Below, one piece after another: positions 1 to 10,771 of a DNA stretch of 64,000 nt. Within the stretch, counting starts at the first letter, position 1; each line of letters starts with the position of its first letter. The notes under the pieces are model-generated. The model made no database searches, was not told the DNA's origin, and saw only the letters and a program-made list of their open reading frames with translations. The stretch spans positions 7,316,001-7,380,000 of the forward strand of contig CP109468.1 of NCBI GenBank assembly GCA_036227345.1, written 5' to 3'. This DNA comes from Streptomyces sp. NBC_01463 (GTDB lineage: Bacteria > Actinomycetota > Actinomycetes > Streptomycetales > Streptomycetaceae). The position numbers were made by a program, and so were the translations under genes.

Positions 1-1
1 C

Positions 2-727
2 GGTCTCAAGCCCGTCGTCGTGCACGGCGGCGGCCCGCAGATCAGCGCCCAGCTCGACAAGCAGGGCCTGGTCAGCGAGTTCAAGGCCGGTCTGCGCGTC
101 ACCACGCCCGAGGCGATGGACGTCGTACGGATGGTGCTCGCCGGCCAGGTGCAGCGCGAGCTCGTCGGCCTGCTCAACCAGCACGGACCGCTCGCCGTCG
201 GCATGACCGGCGAGGACGCCCACACGATCACCGCCGTCCAGCACCGGCCGGTCATCGACGGCGAGGCCGTCGACATCGGCCGGGTCGGTGAGATCACCGC
301 GATCGACACCGGGGCCATCCAGGCACTGCTGGACGACGGCCGCATCCCGGTCATCTCCTCCATCGCCCGCTCGGCGGAGGACAACCACGTCTACAACGTC
401 AACGCCGACACCGCGGCCGCCGCACTCGCCGCCGCGCTGAACGCCGAGACGCTGATGGTCCTCACCGACGTCGAGGGCCTCTACGAGGACTGGCCCAACA
501 GCGACGACGTGATCAGCCGTCTCACCGCCACCGAACTGGAGAAGCTCCTGCCGGAACTCTCCAGCGGCATGGTGCCCAAGATGCAGGGCTGCCTGCACGC
601 CGTGCGCAACGGCGTGGAGACCGCCCGGGTCATCGACGGCCGGGTCCAGCACTCGATCCTGCTGGAGATCTTCACCGACGAAGGAATCGGCACGATGGTC
701 GTGCCCGACGCACAGGGGGAAGCATGA
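2..727 (+). CDS. argB: Acetylglutamate kinase (5' end outside window)
   Basis: Phosphorylates N-acetyl-L-glutamate in the second step of the cyclic arginine pathway in the cytoplasm. The window opens inside the gene, at the conserved glycine-rich VVHGGGPQ loop that binds the phosphate, so roughly the first 60 residues are missing. Amino-acid-kinase features that remain are [24 protein letters not shown] and SSGMVPKM near the C terminus. The stop overlaps the argD start by four bases (ATGA), so the two are translationally coupled in the usual argCJBDR operon order. The gene is probably repressed by ArgR, but the operon promoter lies outside the window. Confidence 0.96.
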   Translation, partial: GLKPVVVHGGGPQISAQLDKQGLVSEFKAGLRVTTPEAMDVVRMVLAGQVQRELVGLLNQHGPLAVGMTGEDAHTITAVQHRPVIDGEAVDIGRVGEITAIDTGAIQALLDDGRIPVISSIARSAEDNHVYNVNADTAAAALAAALNAETLMVLTDVEGLYEDWPNSDDVISRLTATELEKLLPELSSGMVPKMQGCLHAVRNGVETARVIDGRVQHSILLEIFTDEGIGTMVVPDAQGEA

Positions 728-1920
728 CCAACGCCGAGCTCTCGCAGCGCTGGAAGTCCGCGCTGATGGACAACTACGGCACCCCGAAGCTGTCCCTCGT
801 CCGCGGTGAGGGCGCCCGGGTGTGGGACGCCGACGGCACCGAGTACCTCGACTTCGTCGGCGGCATCGCAGTGAACGCGCTGGGCCACGCCCACCCCGCG
901 GTCGTCGAGGCGGTCTCCCGTCAGGTCGCCTCCCTCGGCCACGTCTCCAACCTCTTCATCGCCGAGCCGCCCGTCGCGCTCGCCGAACGGCTGCTCCAGC
1001 TCTTCGGCCGCACCGGCAAGGTCTACTTCTCCAACTCGGGCGCCGAGGCCAACGAGGCCGCGTTCAAGATCGGCCGGCTGACCGGGCGCGGCCACATGGT
1101 CGCCACCGACGGCGGCTTCCACGGCCGGACGATGGGCGCCCTCGCGCTCACCGGACAGCCCAAGAAGCGCGAGCCGTTCGTCCCGCTGCCCGGCGATGTC
1201 ACGCACGTCCCGTACGGGGACGTCGAGGCGCTGCGGACCGCGGTGACCACCGACACCGCGCTGCTGATCATCGAGCCGGTCCAGGGCGAGAACGGCGTGG
1301 TCGTGCCGCCCAAGGGGTACCTGGAGGCGGCCCGGGAGATCACCCGCGCCACCGGCACCCTGCTCGTCCTCGACGAGGTGCAGACCGGTATCGGCCGGTG
1401 CGGCACCTGGTTCGAGTACCAGGCCCACCAGGGCGTGGAGCCCGACCTCGTCACGCTCGCCAAGGGGCTCGGCGGCGGACTGCCGATCGGCGCCACGGTG
1501 GCGTTCGGCGCGGCCGCCGACCTGCTCGCGCCCGGCCAGCACGGCACGACGTTCGGCGGTAATCCGATCGCCTGCGCCGCCGGTCTCGCGGTCCTGGACA
1601 CGCTGGCCGCCGACGGCGCGCTGGACCGGGTGAAGCGGCTCGGCGAGCGGATCCGGGAAGGCGTGGAGGGCCTGGGTCATCCGCTGGTCTCCCACGTCCG
1701 GGGCTCCGGCCTGCTGCTGGGTATCGTGCTCACCGAGCCCCTCGCGCCCCAGGTGCAGCAGGCGGCTCAGGGAGCCGGGCTGCTGGTGAACGCACCCGCC
1801 GCCGATGTCGTGCGGCTGATGCCGCCGCTGATCATCGGCGACGCGGAGGTGGACGCGTTCCTCCGGGCGCTGCCCGGCGTGCTCGACACGGCCCACGCGG
1901 ACGGACGGTCCGCGGAATGA
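724..1920 (+). CDS. argD: Acetylornithine aminotransferase
   Basis: PLP-dependent class III aminotransferase of 398 residues, converting N-acetylglutamate semialdehyde plus glutamate to N-acetylornithine. It has the normal family length. Visible motifs are [13 protein letters not shown] (phosphate and PLP contacts), the [11 protein letters not shown] segment with the PLP-ring aspartate, and the Schiff-base lysine K247 in [13 protein letters not shown]. The ATG overlaps the argB stop and is preceded by a purine-rich GGGGGAAG. It lies between argB and argR, which fixes the assignment against the closely related ornithine and GABA aminotransferases. Confidence 0.96.
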   Translation: MTNAELSQRWKSALMDNYGTPKLSLVRGEGARVWDADGTEYLDFVGGIAVNALGHAHPAVVEAVSRQVASLGHVSNLFIAEPPVALAERLLQLFGRTGKVYFSNSGAEANEAAFKIGRLTGRGHMVATDGGFHGRTMGALALTGQPKKREPFVPLPGDVTHVPYGDVEALRTAVTTDTALLIIEPVQGENGVVVPPKGYLEAAREITRATGTLLVLDEVQTGIGRCGTWFEYQAHQGVEPDLVTLAKGLGGGLPIGATVAFGAAADLLAPGQHGTTFGGNPIACAAGLAVLDTLAADGALDRVKRLGERIREGVEGLGHPLVSHVRGSGLLLGIVLTEPLAPQVQQAAQGAGLLVNAPAADVVRLMPPLIIGDAEVDAFLRALPGVLDTAHADGRSAE

Positions 1921-1945
1921 CGCACCGGGAGACGAGGCGACGACG

Positions 1946-2482
1946 ATGACCGATGCGCAGGAATCCGAGCACGGCGGGCCGTCGGTGCCGCAGACCCGCA
2001 CGGCCCGCCACCGCCGGATCGTGGACATCCTCAACCGGCAGCCGGTGCGCTCGCAGAGCCAGCTGGCCAAGCTCCTCGCGGACGACGGGCTGAGCGTCAC
2101 CCAGGCGACGCTCTCCCGGGACCTGGACGAGCTGGGCGCGGTGAAGATCCGCAACACCGGTGGCGAGCTGATCTACGCGGTGCCGAGCGAGGGCGGATTC
2201 CGTACCCCGCACGCACCGCTGGGCGGTTCCGCCAAGGAGGAGCGGATGCGCCGCCTCTCCGCCGAACTGCTCATCTCGGCGGAGGCCTCGGCCAACCTCG
2301 TCGTGCTGCGCACGCCCCCGGGCGCCGCGCAGTTCCTCGCCTCGGCGATCGACCAGGCCGAACTGCACGACATCCTCGGCACCATCGCGGGGGACGACAC
2401 GCTCATGCTGATCAGCCGCGACCCGGCCGGGGGACAGGCGCTCGCCGACCACCTGCTGCGGCTCGCACAGAACGACCGCTGA
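1946..2482 (+). CDS. argR: Arginine repressor
   Basis: Hexameric, arginine-responsive regulator of the arg genes. The N-terminal winged helix carries [20 protein letters not shown] followed by [11 protein letters not shown], and the C-terminal oligomerisation and arginine-binding domain carries the GTIAGDDT signature near residue 150. At 178 residues it has a polar extension of about 20 residues before the winged helix, as other Streptomyces ArgR proteins do. It is the last gene of the argBD-R run, 25 bp after argD. A short hairpin overlaps its stop. A likely target site is seen in this window upstream of argH (5252-5263). Confidence 0.96.
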   Translation: MTDAQESEHGGPSVPQTRTARHRRIVDILNRQPVRSQSQLAKLLADDGLSVTQATLSRDLDELGAVKIRNTGGELIYAVPSEGGFRTPHAPLGGSAKEERMRRLSAELLISAEASANLVVLRTPPGAAQFLASAIDQAELHDILGTIAGDDTLMLISRDPAGGQALADHLLRLAQNDR

Positions 2483-2491
2483 CGAGCGGTC
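2474..2491. terminator. Small bidirectional hairpin between argR and the convergent gene
   Basis: Perfect 7-bp stem (gaccgct/agcggtc) with a 4-base loop. It overlaps the stop codons of both argR and the convergent transpeptidase-like gene. There is no T tract. It is plausible as a shared terminator, but short. Confidence 0.45.
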
Positions 2492-3191
2492 AGTACCGGG
2501 TGATCGCGGCCGGTCCCGAACGGGTCCCGATCGCGATGTGCGGACGGCGGGCCGGATCGGCCCAGGCCAGGATCCGGTCCATCGCGGCCGCCGGCACGGA
2601 GACACAGCCGGCGGTCGCACCGCGTCCGTTGACGTGGAGGAAGATCCCGGCGCCCCGGCCCCGTACCGGCCGGTGGTAGTTGAACCCGACGACGAGCGCC
2701 CGGGCGTACTGCGTCGGATACGTGATCAGGTGCTCGGCCTCGGCCGCCCGGCAGTCCGCGGGCCGCGGCTCCACCCACCGGTTGTAGGCGCGCGAGGCGT
2801 TGTCCTGGCACCACCACGACCGGTCGCCGATCCGGCGGTACGGGTAGCGCGTCCCGGACGGGGCCGCCTCGACCCCGAAGGCGTACGGCAGGTCGTACAG
2901 CCCGGTGGGCGTGGTGTCGGTGCCCTGCTGACGCGAAGCCCCCTCGGCCAGCCCGTTCGCCCCGAACCGCGCGGGCGCCGAACCGGCCGCCACCCACCGC
3001 CCCGACCGCAGGCTCCACCAGGTGACCGTCCCCGTGGTGGAGCCGGTCCCAGCCGCCACCGCGGTGATGAGCTGACTGCCGCCACCCGTGTCGGCCAGCC
3101 GCCACGGCAGCGGCGCCGCCGCCGGAGGCCGGGCCCCGACGAGGCCGGCGAGAGCGAGCAGGACCGAACCCGTCACCAGAAGTCTGCGCAT
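2490..3191 (-). CDS. Secreted L,D-transpeptidase (YkuD)-like protein
   Basis: A 233-residue exported protein. The N terminus MRRLLVTGSVLLALAGLVGA is a typical Sec signal peptide. Near residue 190, LHVNGRGATAGCVSV matches the YkuD/ErfK catalytic signature (His, then a few residues later S/T/A-x-G-C), with the cysteine as nucleophile. Family members cross-link peptidoglycan through 3-3 bonds or act as related hydrolases. The start was chosen at the ATG beginning the signal peptide; the longer reading to 3251 adds a charged stretch that would spoil it. It converges on argR. The exact substrate is not readable from the sequence. Confidence 0.8.
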   Translation of the reverse strand: MRRLLVTGSVLLALAGLVGARPPAAAPLPWRLADTGGGSQLITAVAAGTGSTTGTVTWWSLRSGRWVAAGSAPARFGANGLAEGASRQQGTDTTPTGLYDLPYAFGVEAAPSGTRYPYRRIGDRSWWCQDNASRAYNRWVEPRPADCRAAEAEHLITYPTQYARALVVGFNYHRPVRGRGAGIFLHVNGRGATAGCVSVPAAAMDRILAWADPARRPHIAIGTRSGPAAITRY

Positions 3192-3257
3192 GCCCCGGAC
3201 CGTAGACCGCGAACTACCCGCCCACCCGCGCGCCTGCTCCGTCCGGCCCAACCCCGC

Positions 3258-3851
<594 letters not shown>

Positions 3852-3893
3852 GGTCTGAGTATCCGTGCCGACTTCGGTCGGAGCGGGAGGATT

Positions 3894-5135
3894 TCAGGGG
3901 GTGGGACGGATGTGCCCGGCCGCTCTCAGCAGTCGCTGCGCCGCCACCTGGACCACCCGGGGCCGGTCGGGCACGTTCCGCTCGGACAGCCACTCCGGGG
4001 AGAACCCGCCGGCGTGGGGGAGCAGGGCCCGGGTGGCCGCCCTGACCACGGCGGGTGACGGGTCGTCGATCAGCGGGGCCAGCCGGTCCCGGGTCACGGC
4101 GTCGAGCGCCCGCAGCCCGCTGACCGCGTGCACGCGGACGCCGGGAGCGGGATGGCTCACCAGCGCCCACAGCGTCTCCGCGTCGGAGCGGTCACCGCAT
4201 TCGCCGAGTCCCGAGACGGCGCCCGGCACGGTGACCTCGCCCGCGCACATCGCCCGGTACAGCGGCAGCGGATCGGTACCGCCCTGCCGCAGGACGTACC
4301 GGGCGCAGGCCCGGACCACTCCCGAACGGTCCGCGAGCCAGGCCCGCGCCTCGTCGTGCCGCCCGGTGCGGCGCAGCGCGGTGACGCCGGCCGCCCGTAT
4401 GCGTCCGGCCCTGGCCGCCAGCAGCGTCCCGAGCACGTCGTCGTGGTCCTCGTCCCGCATCGAGGCGATGGCCGCCTCCGCGCAGAGGTCCCGCAGGGAG
4501 GCGTCGCCGGAACCGGCGGCCAGGCGGGCCAGCCGGCCCGGTGCCAGAAGGCCGCGGTCGAGGGCGACGCGGTGGGCGAAGCGGCTGGTGGCGCGGTCCT
4601 CGCTGTCGAGCAGGTCCTCCACCTGTGAGGCGGGGCCTTCGCGCAGTTCCCGGTCGAGCAGGTCCACCGCGAAACGGCCCTGTTCGCGCCGGGCCAGCAG
4701 GAGCAGCAGTCCCGCGCACGGGAGGAGCGAGGGCGGGGGCATCTCCGACAGCAGGGCCCGGGCCCGTTCGCGTACCGGAGCGGCCCAGTCCGCGCACCGC
4801 ACGATCAGGAGCGGCAGCAGGGCGGGGAAGCCGGGCACCAGGTCGAGGGCCGCCTCGCGGACCCGTCCGTCCGGATGGCACAACTCGACGGCGGCCTCGG
4901 ACTCCGACCTCTCCCGGCGGCCTCGGCCGCCCCGCCCCAGCGACGGCAGCGGCGCGTCCCGGTCCCGGCGCAGCCACCGGCCGCCCGGTGCGACGTATGT
5001 TCCGAGGTCCCGGGGCGGCAGGTCGCGTATCGCGCTGTCGAGGGCCGGCCAGAATTCCGGCGGAGCGTCCGCCAGTACCTCGTGCAGGGGCAGACCGCCT
5101 GCCAGCTGCGATGCCGCCGTCCGGACGTCGTTCAT
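3894..5135 (-). CDS. HEAT-repeat protein
   Basis: A 413-residue protein made mostly of degenerate alpha-helical HEAT/PBS-like repeats. Examples of the repeated pattern (position of P or G, then V-R-x-x-A) are PDGRVREAALDLV, GRIRAAGVTALRRTG, SGVVRACARYVLRQ, PAPGVRVHAVSGLRAL and PSPAVVRAATRALLPH. Such proteins are usually protein-binding scaffolds, and no catalytic motif is visible. The start is the ATG of MNDVRTAASQLAGGLP at 5135; an open frame continues upstream, but its composition is that of a shadow of argH. Divergent from argH. Partner and role are unknown. Confidence 0.75.
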   Translation of the reverse strand: MNDVRTAASQLAGGLPLHEVLADAPPEFWPALDSAIRDLPPRDLGTYVAPGGRWLRRDRDAPLPSLGRGGRGRRERSESEAAVELCHPDGRVREAALDLVPGFPALLPLLIVRCADWAAPVRERARALLSEMPPPSLLPCAGLLLLLARREQGRFAVDLLDRELREGPASQVEDLLDSEDRATSRFAHRVALDRGLLAPGRLARLAAGSGDASLRDLCAEAAIASMRDEDHDDVLGTLLAARAGRIRAAGVTALRRTGRHDEARAWLADRSGVVRACARYVLRQGGTDPLPLYRAMCAGEVTVPGAVSGLGECGDRSDAETLWALVSHPAPGVRVHAVSGLRALDAVTRDRLAPLIDDPSPAVVRAATRALLPHAGGFSPEWLSERNVPDRPRVVQVAAQRLLRAAGHIRPTP

Positions 5136-5229
5136 GAGCCCCCCTCGGGCGTGCCGAGTGCCGACCGTATCGGGGAGAGTGGGATGGAGCCCGCGAATTA
5201 CCCGGCGGCCGGGGCGCCCTTCAGCAGCT

Positions 5230-5263
5230 TTGACAAAACATACAGAGGACCGCATAGTTATGC
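5230..5263 (+). promoter_or_regulatory. argH promoter with overlapping ArgR-box-like palindrome
   Basis: TTGACA (5230-5235), a 17-base spacer and CATAGT (5253-5258) form a good sigma-70-type promoter about 130 bases before argH. The palindrome gcatagttatgc (5252-5263) covers the -10 element, and a related half-site, acatac, lies just upstream. GCATA/TATGC arms are the core of arginine boxes as I know them from Streptomyces. A repressor bound here would block RNA polymerase. The assignment to ArgR is inference. Confidence 0.6.
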
Positions 5264-5307
5264 CTGCGAGTGATTGCGGCAGCAGCTGCCCCCGGATCGC
5301 GCCGTGA

Positions 5308-6825
<1,518 letters not shown>

Positions 6826-6890
6826 CCGGACGGGCATCGCGGGCTACGTTGGGGGTAGGCGAGATTCCTGCCGATCATGAGGAGCCCGCG

Positions 6891-7862
6891 ATGCCGTTCG
6901 CCCGACTGGCCACAGCGACCACCCCGACCGCCCACATCGGGCTCGGCCTGGCGGCGGTCGGCAGGCCCGGCTACATCAATCTCCACCGCGACGTGGACCT
7001 GCCGGACGAGCGCACCGTCGACGCGCTGCGCGCCCGGACGCACGAACTCCTCGACGCGGCGTACGCCCAGGGCGTCCGCTACTTCGACGCGGCCCGGTCC
7101 TACGGCCGCTCCGAGGAGTTCCTCGCCGACTGGCTGACCGCCCGGCCCGAGATCCGCGACATCGTCGTCGGCAGCAAGTGGGGTTACACCTACACCGCCG
7201 ACTGGTCCGTCGACGCCGAGGCGCACGAGGTCAAGGACCACGGCCCCGGTACGTTCGACCGCCAGCGTGCCGAGTCCGCCGCCCTGCTCGGCGACCGGCT
7301 CGACCTCTACCAGATCCACTCGGTGACCGCCGACAGCCCGGCCCTCACCGACAAGGAACTCCACGCCCGCCTCGCCGGTCTCGCCGACGAGGGCGTCAGT
7401 GTCGGCCTCTCCGTCAGCGGGCCCGCCCAGGCCGACGCGATCCGGGCCGCCCTCGCCGTCACGGTGGACGGCACGCCCCTCTTCCGTACGGTCCAGGCCA
7501 CCTACAACGCGCTGGAGACCTCGGCAGGTCCCGCGCTCGCCGAGGCCCATGACGCCGGGCTCACCGTCATCGTCAAGGAGGCCATGGCCAACGGCCGGCT
7601 CGCGGGGACGGAGGCGCCCGCCGTGATGCGGGAGATCGCCGCCGAGGAGGGGCTGGGCAGTGACGCCGTCGCCCTGGCGCTGGTGCTGCACCAGCCCTGG
7701 ACCGGAGTGGTGCTCTCCGGTGCCGCGACCGTGGGCCAGCTCGCCGGCAACCTCCACGCGGCCGTCCTCGACCTCGACGAGGAGCGCAGGGCGCGGCTGG
7801 ACGCACTGGTGGAGGAGCCGGAGGCGTACTGGCGGCACCGCGCCTCGCTCCCCTGGAGCTGA
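6891..7862 (+). CDS. Aldo/keto reductase
   Basis: A 323-residue NAD(P)H-dependent oxidoreductase of the aldo-keto reductase barrel. The conserved D-x4-Y pair is seen in YFDAARSYGRSEEFL, and the catalytic lysine in VVGSKWGY; the C-terminal ALVLHQPWTGVVLSGAATVGQL segment is the usual cofactor-binding end. The ATG at 6891 is supported by GAGGAG eight bases upstream; the GTG at 6849 has no such site. It sits 65 bp after argH and may be cotranscribed, but nothing links it to arginine synthesis. Substrate unknown. Confidence 0.85.
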   Translation: MPFARLATATTPTAHIGLGLAAVGRPGYINLHRDVDLPDERTVDALRARTHELLDAAYAQGVRYFDAARSYGRSEEFLADWLTARPEIRDIVVGSKWGYTYTADWSVDAEAHEVKDHGPGTFDRQRAESAALLGDRLDLYQIHSVTADSPALTDKELHARLAGLADEGVSVGLSVSGPAQADAIRAALAVTVDGTPLFRTVQATYNALETSAGPALAEAHDAGLTVIVKEAMANGRLAGTEAPAVMREIAAEEGLGSDAVALALVLHQPWTGVVLSGAATVGQLAGNLHAAVLDLDEERRARLDALVEEPEAYWRHRASLPWS

Positions 7863-7895
7863 AGCCCGGCGGCCTCGGGGCGGACCGGCTTCAGC
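7858..7895. terminator. Hairpin between convergent genes
   Basis: A 9-bp inverted repeat (gctgaagcc/ggcttcagc) with a 20-base loop. It spans the ends of the aldo/keto reductase gene and the convergent HAD-like gene and covers both stops. No T tract, as is common in Streptomyces. Confidence 0.4.
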
Positions 7896-8415
7896 CCGCC
7901 GTTCCCCGGCCGTCCGCCCACGCGGCCAGCGCGTCGAAGTCGGACCGCTCCAGCCCCACCCTGGGATCTATCCAGCGCAACAGGCTCTCGCCGCCCGCCC
8001 CGTGGTCCGCGACCCACGCCCGGTCGTGCTCGGTGATCTCGTCGTCGACCCACGCGAACGGCCGCCCGGCCGCGTACTCCACGACGTACTGCGTCTTCCA
8101 GTACGTCCCCGCCGGAGCGTTGCCGTGCATGGCCGGCCAGTCGATGTGCGGCAGCTCGGGCAGTCCGAGATGCGGCCCGACCCATTCGTTGGCCTCCGCC
8201 TTCCAGGTGGTCGCCCAGATCAGCTCGTAGCGGCCGGACAGCGCGAGCAGTTCCTCGCCGTGCCAGGGGTTGAGCAGAACGGGCAGCGCCGGGCCGGAGG
8301 CCCACCCTGTCGGCCGCATGCGGTGCCTGGTGTATCCCTCCGGCGTGCGGCGGCGGGAGAGCGCTGCGTACGGATTGAGCGGACCGTCGATGTCGATCAG
8401 CAGCAGCGGCTTCAT
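7891..8415 (-). CDS. HAD-like hydrolase-fold protein
   Basis: A 174-residue protein starting MKPLLLIDIDGPLNPY, which carries the D-x-D nucleophile/acid pair of haloacid dehalogenase-type phosphatases. WATTWKAEAN fits motif II (conserved T), and WVDDEITEHDRAW fits the acidic motif IV. It is short and lacks a cap domain. Similar actinomycete proteins are annotated only as HAD or hypothetical. It diverges from the TetR gene with 85 bp between. Substrate unknown. Confidence 0.7.
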   Translation of the reverse strand: MKPLLLIDIDGPLNPYAALSRRRTPEGYTRHRMRPTGWASGPALPVLLNPWHGEELLALSGRYELIWATTWKAEANEWVGPHLGLPELPHIDWPAMHGNAPAGTYWKTQYVVEYAAGRPFAWVDDEITEHDRAWVADHGAGGESLLRWIDPRVGLERSDFDALAAWADGRGTAG

Positions 8416-8464
8416 GCCGACATGGTCCTCCGTCTCCGGCCGAAAACGCGAGCCTCTTTCTGGT

Positions 8465-8500
8465 GAGACGTCAGTGTCTCAAATGGGTTAGTGTCGTCTC
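8465..8500. promoter_or_regulatory. Candidate TetR operator upstream of the regulator/efflux pair
   Basis: gagacgtcagtgtctc (8465-8480) is an inverted repeat with GAGAC/GTCTC arms. A second gtgtcgtctc lies against the ATG of the TetR gene. TetR proteins commonly bind such palindromes next to their own start. Assignment is by position only. Confidence 0.45.
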
Positions 8501-9052
8501 ATGACTCTTGACCGTGAGCAGGTGCTGCGCAGCGCCGCCGCCCTGCTGACCCGTAAATCGACGGCCACCATGGACGAGGTCGCCAAGGCCGCCGGCATCG
8601 GCCGCGCCACGCTCCACCGGCACTTCGCCGGACGGGACGCCCTGGTCAGGGCGCTGGAGGAGCTGGGGATCCAGGAGTTCGAAGCCGCCCTCGACGCCGC
8701 GGCGCTCGACCGGGGCACCTCGGAGGAGGCGCTGCGCCGGTTCGTCGCGGCCGTCGAGCCGAGCGCCGGACTGCTCTCCTTCCTCGTGACCGAGAACCAG
8801 CTCTTCGAGGGCGACGAGCTGAACGAGGGCTGGGACCGGCTGGACGCGCGGGTCTCCGCCTTCTTCCTGCGCGGCCAGGAGCGCGGCGAGATCCGCATCG
8901 ACCTGACGCCCGCGTGGCTGACCGAGGCGCTCTACGGCATTCTCAGCAGCGCCGCGTGGGCCGTTCAGGCGGGCCGGGTGGCCGGCCGGGACTTCCAGTA
9001 CATGATCGTCGAGTTGCTGCTCGGCGGCGCACGCCGGAGCGTGGAGCAATGA
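8501..9052 (+). CDS. TetR-family transcriptional regulator
   Basis: A 183-residue repressor. The N-terminal helix-turn-helix reads ATMDEVAKAAGIGRATLHRH at residues about 24-43 and is followed by a divergent ligand-binding domain. The stop overlaps the start of the downstream MFS transporter (ATGA at 9049), so both are one transcription unit. This is the usual arrangement for a drug-responsive repressor controlling its own pump. An inverted repeat just before its start is a candidate operator. The inducer is not predictable. Confidence 0.9.
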   Translation: MTLDREQVLRSAAALLTRKSTATMDEVAKAAGIGRATLHRHFAGRDALVRALEELGIQEFEAALDAAALDRGTSEEALRRFVAAVEPSAGLLSFLVTENQLFEGDELNEGWDRLDARVSAFFLRGQERGEIRIDLTPAWLTEALYGILSSAAWAVQAGRVAGRDFQYMIVELLLGGARRSVEQ

Positions 9053-10593
9053 GCAGCATGGAACAGCAGCCGGAGCCCGCGCCCGAGCTGTACCGCCCCG
9101 GGCGGTGGATCGCGCTGTCCGTCCTCGTGCTCGCCGTGCTCCTGGTGGCGGTCGACGCGACCGTCCTCGGCCTGGCGACCCCGTTCCTCAGCGAGGACCT
9201 GGAGCCGACCGGCACCCAGCTGCTCTGGATCGGCGACGTCTACTCCTTCGTCATCGCCGGGCTCCTGGTCTCGATGGGCAGCCTCGGTGACCGCATCGGC
9301 CGCAAGAAGCTGCTGCTGTGCGGGGCCACCGCCTTCGGCGCCGTCTCCGTACTCAACGCGTACGCGAACTCGCCCGAGATGATGATCCTGGCCCGGGCCC
9401 TGCTCGGTGTCGCGGGCGCGACCCTGATGCCGTCCACCCTCGCCCTGATCCGCAACCTCTTCCACGACGCCCGCGAGCGGAGTCTCGCCATCGGCATCTG
9501 GGGCGCGATGGCCTCCGCCGGTGCGGCGGTCGGACCCGTCGTCGGCGGGTTCCTCCTGGAGCACTTCTGGTGGGGCTCGGTCTTCCTGATCAACCTGCCG
9601 GTCATGGCCGTGCTCGTCGTGGTCGGCATCAAGATGATCCCCGAGTCGAAGAACCCGGCGCCCGGACCGTGGGACCTGCCGAGCGTGGCGCTCTCGCTGG
9701 TCGGCATGATCGGGTTCGTCTACGCCATCAAGGAGCTCGCCGCACACGGCGGAAGCTGGGAGGTCGCCCTTTCGGGCCTCGGCGGCCTGGTGTTGCTCAT
9801 GTGGTTCGTACGCCGGCAGTTCCGGCTCCCCGCCCCGCTGCTCGACATGAGGCTCTTCCATCACCGGGGCTTCTCCGGCGCGGTGCTCGCCGACCTGCTG
9901 ACCATCCTCGGCCTCTCCGGCCTGGTCTTCTTCCTCTCGCAGTTCCTGCAACTGGTCCAGGGGCGCGGACCACTGGAGGCCGGGCTCGCCGAGCTGCCCG
10001 CCGCGGTCGGCGCGGTCACGGCGGGCCTGCTGGCCGGAACCGCCGCCCGCCGCTACTCCGTACGGGTTGTGGTGACCTGGGGTCTTGCCGGCATCGGCCT
10101 GTCCCTGGCCGCGGTCTCCTTCGTCCACAAGGACACCGCCTACCCGCTGATCGGCGCCCTCCTGCTGGTCGTCGGGGTGGGGGCCGGCCTCGCCTTCACG
10201 GTCACCTCCGACGTGATTCTCTCCAGCGTCCCGAAGGAGCATGCCGGTTCCGCGTCCGCGGTGTCCGAAACGGCGTACGAGCTGGGAGCAGCCCTCGGTA
10301 TCGCTCTGCTCGGCTCCATCGTCACCGGGGTGTACCAGGGCTTCAACGCCCCCGCCGGAACCCCGCCCGACATCGCGGCGGCCGCCCACGAGTCGCTGGG
10401 CGGCGCGGTCGAGGCGGCCGAGGCGCTGCCCGAACAGGAGGCGACGACCCTGGTCTCCGCCGCCCAGGACGCCTTCGTCGACGGGCTGGGGGCGGCCTCC
10501 GCCATCGGCGCGGTGGTGCTGCTGGCGACGGCGGTCGCCGCCTGGTTCCTGCTGCGCGGCCAGGAGCTGGAGGAAGGCATCGTCCACGACTGA
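9049..10593 (+). CDS. MFS drug-efflux transporter (DHA2/QacA type)
   Basis: A 514-residue inner-membrane proton antiporter with about 14 hydrophobic segments, the size and layout of the DHA2 (QacA/SmvA) family. Motif A between the second and third helices reads GSLGDRIGRKKLLL, and the motif C-like GAMASAGAAVGPVVGGFLLE lies near residue 160. The start ATG overlaps the TetR stop, which rules out the longer upstream reading. Probably exports cationic drugs, dyes or an endogenous product, under TetR control. Confidence 0.9.
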   Translation: MSSMEQQPEPAPELYRPGRWIALSVLVLAVLLVAVDATVLGLATPFLSEDLEPTGTQLLWIGDVYSFVIAGLLVSMGSLGDRIGRKKLLLCGATAFGAVSVLNAYANSPEMMILARALLGVAGATLMPSTLALIRNLFHDARERSLAIGIWGAMASAGAAVGPVVGGFLLEHFWWGSVFLINLPVMAVLVVVGIKMIPESKNPAPGPWDLPSVALSLVGMIGFVYAIKELAAHGGSWEVALSGLGGLVLLMWFVRRQFRLPAPLLDMRLFHHRGFSGAVLADLLTILGLSGLVFFLSQFLQLVQGRGPLEAGLAELPAAVGAVTAGLLAGTAARRYSVRVVVTWGLAGIGLSLAAVSFVHKDTAYPLIGALLLVVGVGAGLAFTVTSDVILSSVPKEHAGSASAVSETAYELGAALGIALLGSIVTGVYQGFNAPAGTPPDIAAAAHESLGGAVEAAEALPEQEATTLVSAAQDAFVDGLGAASAIGAVVLLATAVAAWFLLRGQELEEGIVHD

Positions 10594-10693
10594 GAACGCC
10601 ATCAGCGAGCAGGCGCACGGCCGGGAAGGTCCTACCGGGAAGGCCCGCGGCTGAGAGGCCGCGCCGGACGCCGATCCGCCGGTCGAGTGGAAC

Positions 10694-10746
10694 GACATAC
10701 GGAAGGGCCCGTACCGCCAACCGGGGTACGGGCCCTTCCGTATGTC
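10694..10746. terminator. Strong bidirectional terminator
   Basis: Perfect 22-bp stem (10694-10715 with 10725-10746) and a 9-base loop, between the convergent MFS transporter and PlsC genes. It is one of the strongest hairpins in the window. Confidence 0.85.
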
Positions 10747-10771
10747 CTGTGCCGCGCCGTCGTGCTCCGGC

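Noticed and set aside
481..2157. 558-codon minus-strand frame over argB/argD
   Set aside because: Antisense to clear arg genes; no conserved motif.
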